Shown in pieces: positions 1 through 7,476 of a DNA stretch of 64,000 nt. Location of the stretch: NCBI RefSeq assembly GCF_001542905.1, contig NZ_LOAJ01000001.1, positions 1,736,001 to 1,800,000 on the forward strand. Direction: 5' to 3'. Origin of the DNA: Halorubrum aethiopicum. Lineage in GTDB: Archaea; Halobacteriota; Halobacteria; Halobacteriales; Haloferacaceae. A model generated the notes under the pieces. It was given only the letters and a program-made list of their open reading frames with translations, made no database searches and was not told where the DNA came from. Position 1 is the first letter of the stretch, and each line of letters opens with the position of its first letter. The position numbers and the translations under genes are program-made.

Positions 1-846
1 GCCGTTTTTCGCCGTCTGTATCGGGTCGTTTCCGGCGTAGCCGACAAGTTGCCCGTGATCGATCGTCGCCAAGTCGTACACCGACTCCCCAGCGAGTCGC
101 TCCTCGCGGCGACGCAACCGCCGGTCTCGCGTCGGCGCATCACTTCCCATGCCCGTAACCGACGTATCCCACCACCACGGCACCGACTGGGTGTCCGCGT
201 CCGGGGCCTCACTCTGCAAGACGTACGGCGTCACCAGCTCGATGGAGTACTGGTCGTGCCCCCGCAGCCCATCGAACGACAGCGCGTCGAGATCGACGAC
301 CTGTGAGTCGACAAGCGATATCTCCCCGAACCCGTAGTTCCGCGCGCCGCCCACCCGGATCCCATCAAGCACGCTCTCATCAAGCGGGAGCACGCCCTCG
401 CGCTCACTGTGAAGATACGCGTGAACGTACCATGTCACGCGGCGCTTCGAATTCCGCTGGTGTGCCGGCACCCCGAAGAACGACTCCGGCGCGACCGCGA
501 GCCGCCCGCCGTGCGACTGGACATCCATCGTATTCTGCGCCTCACGCGGCCGGGACGCCTGCAACCATCGCTGCGCCGCATCCCGAAACACGAACAGATC
601 AGCGTACGACTCGACCGGCGGGAGCGACCCGCCGAGCTTCCCCGCATACCCATCCTGTGAATGCTCATCCGGGTACGACCCGTACTCAGACGGCGTGAAC
701 ACCCCGTGGCTCACCTGTAACTCGCGTCGCGCCCGGTCGTCGACGTCCGCCGCGATCGCTTGAAACAACGCGTGACCCGACACGTGATACGGCCGCCCCG
801 CGTACGGCGCTGTCAACTCGAACACGACCTGCTGGATCCGCGTCAT
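1..846 (-). CDS. RAMP-superfamily Cas5/Cas6/Cas7-like protein, 3' end outside the window
   Basis: This reading frame is open from an ATG at 846 to the window edge, so the C-terminus is missing and at least 282 residues are present. It carries the glycine-rich loop GGARNYGFGE at residues 166-175, typical of RAMP-fold Cas5, Cas6 and Cas7 proteins. The start ATG overlaps the stop of the preceding small gene (ATGA), so it is the last visible gene of a translationally coupled minus-strand operon with a Cas7-like RAMP and a zinc-finger protein. By family knowledge it could be the Cas5 (Csf3) or Cas6 (Csf5) member of a type IV-like CRISPR effector; which one cannot be told from this part. A non-CRISPR RAMP role is possible because no array or adaptation gene is visible. 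Confidence 0.65.
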   Translation of the reverse strand, partial: MTRIQQVVFELTAPYAGRPYHVSGHALFQAIAADVDDRARRELQVSHGVFTPSEYGSYPDEHSQDGYAGKLGGSLPPVESYADLFVFRDAAQRWLQASRPREAQNTMDVQSHGGRLAVAPESFFGVPAHQRNSKRRVTWYVHAYLHSEREGVLPLDESVLDGIRVGGARNYGFGEISLVDSQVVDLDALSFDGLRGHDQYSIELVTPYVLQSEAPDADTQSVPWWWDTSVTGMGSDAPTRDRRLRRREERLAGESVYDLATIDHGQLVGYAGNDPIQTAKNG

Positions 847-1316
847 ACCACACCACACCCCCTTCGGTTCACATCGAGATCATAACACACCGACCCATCC
901 CGGGTAACTGCATCACCACAGCGAGCCCCCACTCGACTCAACCACCACTCACCACCAGCAGGAGACACAGCCCCACCAAGCACCCGCAACGCACGGCGAA
1001 CCGCTGGTGAGGCGTGTACTACCGGGCGGTCCAACGACCCTCGACCCTGGAGAGCCGGGAACACAACCGGACACGCAGTCCGGCCTGCCGACTCACCGCA
1101 CGACCATACTGCCCGACCCGCACACCACCACACCCCGCCTGTGCAGCTCGACGCGATCGACGATCCCGCGCCCGGGAGTGGGCGGTCCGGGACGCATCGA
1201 CCCTGGAGAGCCGGGAACGCGACCGGACACGCAGTCCGACCCGCCGACTCACCGCACGACCATATCGCATAACCGGAGTCAGCAGCCCGGCCGTCACGAC
1301 CGTGACGACGGGTCAC
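843..1316 (-). CDS. Small Cys/Trp-rich repeat protein in the RAMP operon (uncertain)
   Basis: A GTG at 1316 overlaps the stop of the gene before it (GTGA), and its stop overlaps the next ATG (ATGA). Both junctions match the coupling used elsewhere in this operon, which is the main reason to accept it. The 157-residue product contains two copies of a segment with the core SCGESAGRTACP, encoded by 68-bp direct repeats spaced 156 bp (52 codons) apart, so the repeat is in phase. The composition is odd for a haloarchaeon: rich in Arg, Cys, Trp and Gly and poor in Asp and Glu. I do not recognise a family. The alternative is a non-coding spacer that happens to be open. A genuine gene is only slightly favoured. 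Confidence 0.35.
   Translation of the reverse strand: MTRRHGRDGRAADSGYAIWSCGESAGRTACPVAFPALQGRCVPDRPLPGAGSSIASSCTGGVWWCAGRAVWSCGESAGRTACPVVFPALQGRGSLDRPVVHASPAVRRALRVLGGAVSPAGGEWWLSRVGARCGDAVTRDGSVCYDLDVNRRGCGVV
1041..1264. repeat. Pair of 68-bp direct repeats
   Basis: Copies at 1041-1108 and 1197-1264 match at 64 of 68 positions and are 156 bp apart. The offset is a multiple of three in the minus-strand small ORF. With only two copies and a long spacer they do not make a CRISPR array. Confidence 0.8.
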
Positions 1317-2134
1317 GCATCCACCCCCACCGTGCCGCGCATCTCACCCGCGACAGCATCCTCAATGTACTGTAGCGCCGTCGACCACGACCGGATGCGA
1401 CGGAGCTGTGCGTCGACGTGTCGCCACCATACCGTGTCACGGTCCACCGGCGACCCAGACACGCGACTCCACACATCCGCAAACGACTCAGCCGGCGCCG
1501 GACCAAGCCACGCCGCCGACCCGTCCGGTGACGCCGTCAACCGCATCGTCACCCCATCCAACCACAGGATCGTTCGATGCGGCACCACCACGTCCACGTC
1601 GAGCGCCGCCTGCTGTCTCACCACTCGATCCGCATCTCCTGGCGGTGCGTCCGCTGCTGGTTCAACAACCAAGAACAGGTCATCAAACACGTGGCCCGCC
1701 CGGTACGCATCAAGCAACGCCGACACCAACAACACGTGATACTTCAACGACGAATACGGCAGAAACACCGACTCATTCACCAGCGACGCAGTCTCACTCG
1801 TCAACCACGCCGCGTGCAACTCTTCCGGCGACCCATCAACCAGCGGCGTGATCGAAGTATCCTGTACGGGGACCACCCCCGTTTCGAGTACCGAGCCCGT
1901 GAGCAGCGACAGCCGCGCTGGCGACGCGTGATTCGCCACCGTCTGCTCGGGTTCGCCGTCCGGCCGGCTCAACAACGCCGCATCCCGATCCGCTCCCAGC
2001 GGAACCGAGTCATTAACCGGCACATCGAACAGCTCGTCACACCCCGACCCGTGCTGACGACCACGCAGTTTGTGGACATCGTGCCGATACGCCACCCGCA
2101 GGTCCACGCTAACTATGTCACTCGCTTGCGCCAT
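1313..2134 (-). CDS. Unrecognised protein of the RAMP/type IV-like operon
   Basis: A longer frame begins at 2206, but the ATG at 2134 overlaps the stop of the upstream Cas7-like gene (TGATG). That coupled start is chosen, giving 273 residues. I see no nuclease, helicase or P-loop motif. The protein has a hydrophobic middle stretch (VFLPYSSLKYHVLLVSALLDA) and an Asp-rich remainder. By position, after csf1-like and csf2-like genes, it would sit where a csf3 (Cas5-like) or other effector subunit could be, but no glycine-rich RAMP loop is evident, so the role is inference from context only. It is followed by a GTGA overlap with the small repeat protein gene. Confidence 0.6.
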   Translation of the reverse strand: MAQASDIVSVDLRVAYRHDVHKLRGRQHGSGCDELFDVPVNDSVPLGADRDAALLSRPDGEPEQTVANHASPARLSLLTGSVLETGVVPVQDTSITPLVDGSPEELHAAWLTSETASLVNESVFLPYSSLKYHVLLVSALLDAYRAGHVFDDLFLVVEPAADAPPGDADRVVRQQAALDVDVVVPHRTILWLDGVTMRLTASPDGSAAWLGPAPAESFADVWSRVSGSPVDRDTVWWRHVDAQLRRIRSWSTALQYIEDAVAGEMRGTVGVDA

Positions 2135-3051
2135 CACAGCTCCCCCATACTGTTCACACGCTCTTGCAGCGGCGTCACGAACTGCTGACGCACTGACTCC
2201 CGCCACAGGTCATCCTTCCACGTCATTCCCGAGGTGGCGTCCTGCGCGCGATTGTACACCCGCTTGATCTCAGCGTCCGTGTACAGCGGGTTGATGACGC
2301 GCGCATCCACCATCCCCGCCCCGAAATTCCGCGCCCCACCCAACTGCAGTTCGAACTCATCACTATGCGCATCCAGGTAATCAACCGCCTCAACCAGCAG
2401 CCCGACGTACTCCGGTTTCAGTTCTCGGAGCGAGAGTTTCCACGTCCCCACGAGATTGCCGACAACGTCTCGGGACGCCATCCGCAACGGCTGCCCGTCA
2501 TCCTCACTGTTCCGTGAACGCACCTGCGTATTCAGTTGCCGATAATGCGCTTCCGCTTCGCCCTGCAGGACGTCGACTTGCCGGCGAATCGGAGAAAACC
2601 GGAGCGGCCGACGGACCAACCGCCCCGCCCGATCATTAAACCCTCCGAACAAGTCATAGACGACACAGCCGGCGTCGCCATCCACGCACGAGCCCTTCTC
2701 GTGGTACCCGGCGTCAAGGTCACGCTCATACACATCTTCGAGCATATAGTCCGCATTCGCCTCACCCGGATGACACGCCGACCCGCCCGCCACCTGCACC
2801 ACACGTTCACAGCCGTGGCGGAGCCACCCTGAGAGTGGGAACGGCGACACCATCCCCCCAATTTGGTTCTGCGGGTCGTCCGCCTCATACCGATCCGCCG
2901 AGGCATGGTGTCGATCGGTCACGATCCCATCGCCCGGTGCGAGCAGCGGAATTTCGAGTCCCACGTACAGATCTGGAAGTGTGAGATGTTCGACGTCGTC
3001 CGGCAACGTCACCTCACGATCCAAATGCGACGTCTCAAACTCCGGCACCAT
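2134..3051 (-). CDS. Cas7-like RAMP protein, Csf2-like
   Basis: The product has 305 residues from the ATG at 3051, which overlaps the stop of the zinc-finger gene by one base. It has the layout of Cas7-group RAMPs: an N-terminal strand with GLEIPLLAPGDG, a SPFPLSGWLRHG segment (the usual G-S-LKG-LR position), a Cys-containing stretch followed by YDLFGG (the CxxCxLFG position), and near the C-terminus GGARNFGAGMVDARV, a glycine-rich loop. In CRISPR effectors such proteins polymerise along crRNA. Being next to a small zinc-finger protein fits type IV csf1-csf2. RAMP membership is fairly firm; the Csf2 assignment is inference. Confidence 0.7.
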   Translation of the reverse strand: MVPEFETSHLDREVTLPDDVEHLTLPDLYVGLEIPLLAPGDGIVTDRHHASADRYEADDPQNQIGGMVSPFPLSGWLRHGCERVVQVAGGSACHPGEANADYMLEDVYERDLDAGYHEKGSCVDGDAGCVVYDLFGGFNDRAGRLVRRPLRFSPIRRQVDVLQGEAEAHYRQLNTQVRSRNSEDDGQPLRMASRDVVGNLVGTWKLSLRELKPEYVGLLVEAVDYLDAHSDEFELQLGGARNFGAGMVDARVINPLYTDAEIKRVYNRAQDATSGMTWKDDLWRESVRQQFVTPLQERVNSMGEL

Positions 3052-3545
3052 CACCAACCACCCCCATCAGCCCGAGTATCCTCACAGACAGCCGTCAGCA
3101 ACGGCATCGGACCATCCCGACGCTCAGTGACGGTAGTGCTCCGGGCCTCAGCACCGCGCGCCGCATCACCCACCACACGAGCCGACCCCGACGACGCCAC
3201 ACTCACCACCACCACCGACCGCGCAACCAGAACCAACCACGACGACTGCACCGCCACATCAGAACACAGCCCAACCCGACCAGTCACCACGAGCTCGTCG
3301 ACGCCGCGTATGAACTCCGTCGGGTGCGTATGCTTATCCGCCCCACACATCACGTATCCGATCTCAAAAATGGGGTTGCCAGCCGCCCGGAAGGCATACG
3401 CCGTCACCCCATCGCCTTCCCGGATCTCACACCCGCACACCTGACACACCGCCGGCCCTTCCCCGAGCGCATAAAATTCCACTTGATTTATCTCTTCAAT
3501 TAACTGATCGACGTTCTCTTGACCGCTGAAGTCCTTCTTTGTCAT
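3051..3545 (-). CDS. Small zinc-finger protein, Csf1-like
   Basis: This is the first gene of the minus-strand operon, 164 residues. Residues 34-39 give CQVCGC and C67 with H72 and H74 supply the second half of a probable zinc site. A well-formed stretch follows (GRVGLCSDVAVQSSW). The last about 45 residues are low in acidic residues and look less conserved, and may exist only because the frame is open up to the next start. Type IV CRISPR systems start with Csf1, a small zinc-finger large-subunit substitute, so the call rests on finger plus adjacency to a Cas7-like gene. A plain haloarchaeal zinc-ribbon protein is the alternative. Confidence 0.55.
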   Translation of the reverse strand: MTKKDFSGQENVDQLIEEINQVEFYALGEGPAVCQVCGCEIREGDGVTAYAFRAAGNPIFEIGYVMCGADKHTHPTEFIRGVDELVVTGRVGLCSDVAVQSSWLVLVARSVVVVSVASSGSARVVGDAARGAEARSTTVTERRDGPMPLLTAVCEDTRADGGGW

Positions 3546-3701
3546 GGGTTCTTACTTTCTGTGTGGGAACCCGGTCCGCGTGCGCCAACACGCGGGCATT
3601 CTAATCGATTGCCCCGTGGGACCGAGTGTTCAATCTCTCCTAACACTCCTATTCACTTATACTTAACGGATAGTAAATACAGATCATATTTACAGATATG
3701 T

Positions 3702-3956
3702 ATGGTGAGAGATAAGAGGAACCAGAAAAGACATAACGTAAATATGCCCCTGAGAATAGACGAGAATACTGAGAAAGTGATTGATGAATTTGTATCTAAA
3801 GGCAATCTCACAACGGGTGCACTTGTGGATTTTACAGGTCTATCTCGACCGACTGTAACAAAGAGGCTAGATAGGCTTCATGCTGCGGAGTTTATCGAAT
3901 ATGTCCATGAGCCAACAGCACTCTGGCAACTCACTGAAGATCCTAGATCGCGTTGA
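3702..3956 (+). CDS. Small winged-helix DNA-binding protein
   Basis: The open frame begins upstream, but the first part is antisense to the csf1-like gene, so an internal start is needed. ATG 3702 has an AT-rich TAGTAAATA box at 3671-3679, about 27 bases before it, as for leaderless haloarchaeal mRNAs; ATG 3744 is the alternative. The 84-residue product contains a helix-turn-helix followed by a wing (ALVDFTGLSRPTVTKRLDRL), then a strand pair ending near the C-terminus, like small MarR/ArsR-type regulators. It lies between two defence-type operons and could repress either. No partner or ligand domain is present. Confidence 0.6.
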   Translation: MVRDKRNQKRHNVNMPLRIDENTEKVIDEFVSKGNLTTGALVDFTGLSRPTVTKRLDRLHAAEFIEYVHEPTALWQLTEDPRSR

Positions 3957-4090
3957 ACCTTCTCTCAAACTCACTCTTTTTCCGTGAAAGAGAGTAATCT
4001 CGAGCCTGAACACTCGTTAATCGATCTGCCTAACTGTTCATCCTAAGCTGAACACCACTACGGATCTATTTGATGCTGGAATAGCTATCC

Positions 4091-5341
4091 TTGTATATGG
4101 GAACACTGTCAATGACTGAGCCTGAAGTGCTAGCAACAACAAAAGAGCAGTTATTTACCGGATATGAGACTGGCTCAGGATACACCGTTGTCGACACTCA
4201 ATTCTCAACCGATCAGTGGTTGAATAATGTTCCAATCCCGCAGGAAGTAACCGAGACCCTAGCGCCATTCAATCACGTACGTGTGGGTTCAGGGTATCCT
4301 GATCTTGTTGGCGCTGGTTCGATAGCAGGTGACTCCTTTCGAGGTCACTGCGGAGACCTAGACTCTCCACCTCTAACCGTCGTTGAAGCGAAGGGATACG
4401 GATCGACTGGGCAGGTTGACACAGAGATGGGAATTGTTCAAGCTCATAACCGGCTACAGGGGGCGAATCTGGGGTTTTTAGCTGCTCCTCGCAGCTCTAT
4501 CTCGCCAGAAACCCGAGCTCTTGGTCGAGAATTAAATATCGGTGTTCTCGGAGTAACGGAAAACCAATCGGTAGAGGTACTTGAGAAACCGCGAGCAGTT
4601 GGCACACAGGTCGGTCAAGAAGCATCGACGATACGTTTCCAAGCCGGTCCACAGCGCGTTGCTGACCAGTCGTTTCATCTTAACCGCCCAAAAAACTATC
4701 TTGGGTATCCGTTCTGTGTCTACCATCCCGAACCGACTAGGGATGTTCTCGAAGAATACGTGGTGGGAGATTTCAAAAGTGCCAGAGACGGTGCTGCATT
4801 CCTCGGGCTGATAGAGAAGCAACCAGACGGCTCTGATGTTCTATCTCCTTTGGGTGAGGAAGTGCTTCGATTCGGGTTACAAAAACACGAGCAATCATTG
4901 AAATCTGTGTTAGAAGAATTCAAATTATGGAAAGGAGAGCAGACGAGACTAACTCAACTAGCACCTGACTGGGCGTTGATTGCCCGACGTGTTGTGTTCT
5001 CTTTTCCCGCAACACAGATGCTCGTAAAACATATTCAAGAGCTTCAGAACAAAGATCAGCCGCCGATTCTACCTACCGTAGTGGAGCATCTGTTTGATAC
5101 CTCGGCTACGTTTGCGGTCGAATTCTTCATTCGGGATACAGAAGAGGCACGGTCTGCAGTACTGACGGCCGATGGCGACTTGATTACTCCCTCACTGTTG
5201 GAACCACACGTGTACCGTTCAGTGGTCGCGTATCAATTTAAACAGATGCTGTACCATTCTGGCATCCTTGTAGAGTCCGGATCTGATTCGAGTAATCTTG
5301 AACCACAGGAGAGTGACTGGCGATTGGAACAACCGATCTGA
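4091..5341 (+). CDS. Probable PD-(D/E)XK-type nuclease-like protein
   Basis: The 416-residue product has in its N-terminal third an arrangement expected of PD-(D/E)XK enzymes: YPDLVG with D71, then after a beta hairpin VVEAKG with E99 and K101, followed by a helix with Gln (residues 114-120). The C-terminal two thirds are helical and unrecognised, with a possible winged-helix segment near LSPLGEEVLRFG. The start could also be the ATGs at 4097 or 4112. It runs toward the minus-strand TGT operon and ends 40 bases from it. Inference: the nuclease or target-recognition part of the adjacent modification/restriction system. A PD-(D/E)XK fold without cleavage activity cannot be excluded. Confidence 0.6.
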   Translation: MYMGTLSMTEPEVLATTKEQLFTGYETGSGYTVVDTQFSTDQWLNNVPIPQEVTETLAPFNHVRVGSGYPDLVGAGSIAGDSFRGHCGDLDSPPLTVVEAKGYGSTGQVDTEMGIVQAHNRLQGANLGFLAAPRSSISPETRALGRELNIGVLGVTENQSVEVLEKPRAVGTQVGQEASTIRFQAGPQRVADQSFHLNRPKNYLGYPFCVYHPEPTRDVLEEYVVGDFKSARDGAAFLGLIEKQPDGSDVLSPLGEEVLRFGLQKHEQSLKSVLEEFKLWKGEQTRLTQLAPDWALIARRVVFSFPATQMLVKHIQELQNKDQPPILPTVVEHLFDTSATFAVEFFIRDTEEARSAVLTADGDLITPSLLEPHVYRSVVAYQFKQMLYHSGILVESGSDSSNLEPQESDWRLEQPI

Positions 5342-5381
5342 GGTCCGAGAGCCTCAAAGCTATCAATAGCGGGTCCAGAGA

Positions 5382-7403
5382 CTACTGGGGTGGTGTCGAT
5401 GAGAGCACGTCATTTAGGTGCTCAGATAGCTCTTCAAGATGAGTTGCTCTGAAGTGTTCAGTGAGTGCGCGCATTTTCGGGTTTTTCGGGAGGACAACGC
5501 CATCTCCGTACTCGGAGAGCGCTTGCTCTATTACGGTGCGGTAGGTTTTGCTGGTCGCATAGCCAACGATGGCATCGAACTGTGAACCGTATTCTTCAAG
5601 GTAGGAAGTCAAACGGTTCACGACGAGTTGTTGGCGTTGTTTCTCAGCGTTCGTCAGCACGTACTCATATGATTTGATCTGCGAGAAATTTTCGTATTGT
5701 TCGGGTACAGGGCCGTACATACCAGAGACAGTCACTTTGTGGATCTGATCATTCCACTCAGCGGTTGCGTCTGCTACGACACGGTGCGTTCGGGAATTCG
5801 AATACGGTTTGGTTTGGCTACACGGGATAATGAGCAGTACGCGCTCATCACCGATCCGGTAGTCCTTCCGTTGAAGAATGTTGAAATCTTCCGGTGTATG
5901 CTCAAGTGAGATTTCTTGGTTATCGACTGGGATATCCAAGTCAAGCCGTTCCTGATCTGCATCGCTTTGATCGGTGGTGAGTCGATTGTAGCCGCGCTCA
6001 CGGAGCTGTTGTGCCAATTCACGGTCTCGGACTGTTGCTCTTTTTAATGCTCGTTTGATGTTCCCGACATCGTTGCGAGCCATTTTGGCAACGTATTCAA
6101 GTAACTCGCCGCCACCGTCGTTGATCAACTCCCGCACGTGATTCATTTCGTCTTGGTAAACACAGAAGTTATGATAGCTCATCAGTGCGTAAAAATCGCT
6201 CTTCATATATTCTCCGTCTCGATCATACGACTCGCTGTCATACATTGTGCCCTGCAGCTGCTCGAAACCTATCCGTCGTAGCTGCTCACATGCGGGACAT
6301 TGACAACCCCAGTCGTCGGGAATCTGATCCGCAGTGAATTTCGACCAGTCCGCTGCCCATCGTGCGTCGGCTGTCCGGTTGACGTCAACCCCAAAATCAC
6401 CCAAATCGTGTGTCGAAGCGTTCGGATTTCGGACAAGTTCCTCATCTGAAGCTCCGATCTCTCGATTGATGAATTTCTTGAACTGTGCTGCTTGCACATA
6501 GCTTGACGAGTCAAATGAATCCGCGCCAAGAAGCGTCAGGAGCGCCGTGAACTTACCACTAATCCCGAATAAATGAAGCCCGAGATCATTTTCCCGGTCC
6601 GCAGGAATCGCATCCTTCGCACCTTGCACGATGTCAACCAGCATTTCGACGTTCGTTCGGAGTGGGACGAGTGACCCGATTGCAAATCCCTCAAATGACT
6701 TGTCGATGTGCGTCGCACGGTCAAGGAACGTCCCGACGTACCAATTGATCGTTTCGTAGTCGTGACCGTGAATAGCGACATACACCGCGGGCGGATCTGG
6801 CTGATCCTCCAAGAGTTCAAGACAGCGTATGGCGCTGTCAATACTGTCTTCCATTCGTTGAGTCGTCTCCTCATCGTTCAGATTCGGTGGGATCGGATAG
6901 TCTAGGGTAGCGATGATATCAGCGCCATAATCGAGCTGCAAGTCTAGAATACTCTCTGGATTCGTGTAGATAGCCCAGTCATTATCATCGCCTCCCTCCG
7001 TTGGCGGGTCGCCGAAGGTATCGGAGTTTAGAAGCTTGAATCCGCCTGAGTCTACAAATAACGGCTTAGTGAAACTCTCCGGCTGTGAGTGATACGGCTT
7101 GACCGGCTCATGATCTGTGAAGTGGTCGTGGATCGGTTTCGAGCGCCAGTTCTCAAGCGATTCGGGAGTAATATTGAAATCCAAGAAACTCATCGCTTGG
7201 AACATCGCGCCTTGAAACTCGGGTTCTCCGAAGAGATGATTCCGCAATCGACTCCAAATTCCGCCGGACTTCTCGTTGGGTCCACCAATAAAATTGACTA
7301 CGGGGAAGAACGCTGGTGTCTGGACATCGCCATGTGGTGTATGGATCGTACCGCGGCGTGCGTTGCCAGCATCGTCAGTCGTGTCGGTCTCAAACGATGC
7401 CAT
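5382..7403 (-). CDS. TGT base-exchange enzyme fused to an ArcS-like (DUF5591) domain; DpdA-like
   Basis: The 673-residue product has two parts. Residues about 15-420 form a tRNA-guanine transglycosylase barrel: DSGGFK (D118), the LDYP loop (D168), FAIGSL (240-245), SFDSSSY with the expected nucleophile D298, and the zinc ligands C367, C369, C372 and H411. Residues about 515-660 contain PCSQTKPYSNSRTH at 527-540, an exact fit to PC-X3-KPY-X2-S-X2-H, the motif I know as diagnostic of archaeosine synthase ArcS. Canonical ArcS has lost TGT activity and carries a PUA domain for tRNA; here the TGT site looks intact and no PUA is seen. That points to DNA as substrate, as with bacterial DpdA. Inference: preQ0 is exchanged into DNA and then converted toward an archaeosine-type base. 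It is the last gene of a minus-strand operon. Confidence 0.85.
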   Translation of the reverse strand: MASFETDTTDDAGNARRGTIHTPHGDVQTPAFFPVVNFIGGPNEKSGGIWSRLRNHLFGEPEFQGAMFQAMSFLDFNITPESLENWRSKPIHDHFTDHEPVKPYHSQPESFTKPLFVDSGGFKLLNSDTFGDPPTEGGDDNDWAIYTNPESILDLQLDYGADIIATLDYPIPPNLNDEETTQRMEDSIDSAIRCLELLEDQPDPPAVYVAIHGHDYETINWYVGTFLDRATHIDKSFEGFAIGSLVPLRTNVEMLVDIVQGAKDAIPADRENDLGLHLFGISGKFTALLTLLGADSFDSSSYVQAAQFKKFINREIGASDEELVRNPNASTHDLGDFGVDVNRTADARWAADWSKFTADQIPDDWGCQCPACEQLRRIGFEQLQGTMYDSESYDRDGEYMKSDFYALMSYHNFCVYQDEMNHVRELINDGGGELLEYVAKMARNDVGNIKRALKRATVRDRELAQQLRERGYNRLTTDQSDADQERLDLDIPVDNQEISLEHTPEDFNILQRKDYRIGDERVLLIIPCSQTKPYSNSRTHRVVADATAEWNDQIHKVTVSGMYGPVPEQYENFSQIKSYEYVLTNAEKQRQQLVVNRLTSYLEEYGSQFDAIVGYATSKTYRTVIEQALSEYGDGVVLPKNPKMRALTEHFRATHLEELSEHLNDVLSSTPPQ

Positions 7404-7476
7404 TCTCTACACGTCATTGAGGATGGGATGTGATAAGTTCGGTCGTTCCGCGAGGAGACAATCTCAATTGGATCTG

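Noticed and set aside
1041-1264. CRISPR array
   Set aside because: Only two copies of 68 bp with an 88-bp gap, lying in phase in an ORF; no array-like pattern occurs elsewhere in the window.
1007-1851. Several plus-strand frames opposite the RAMP operon
   Set aside because: Arg/Thr/Pro-rich products typical of antisense frames in GC-rich DNA, while the minus strand has overlapping coupled starts.
3519-3701. N-terminal extension of the small winged-helix gene
   Set aside because: It overlaps the csf1-like gene on the other strand, has no homology-like features, and a TATA-like box supports the start at 3702.
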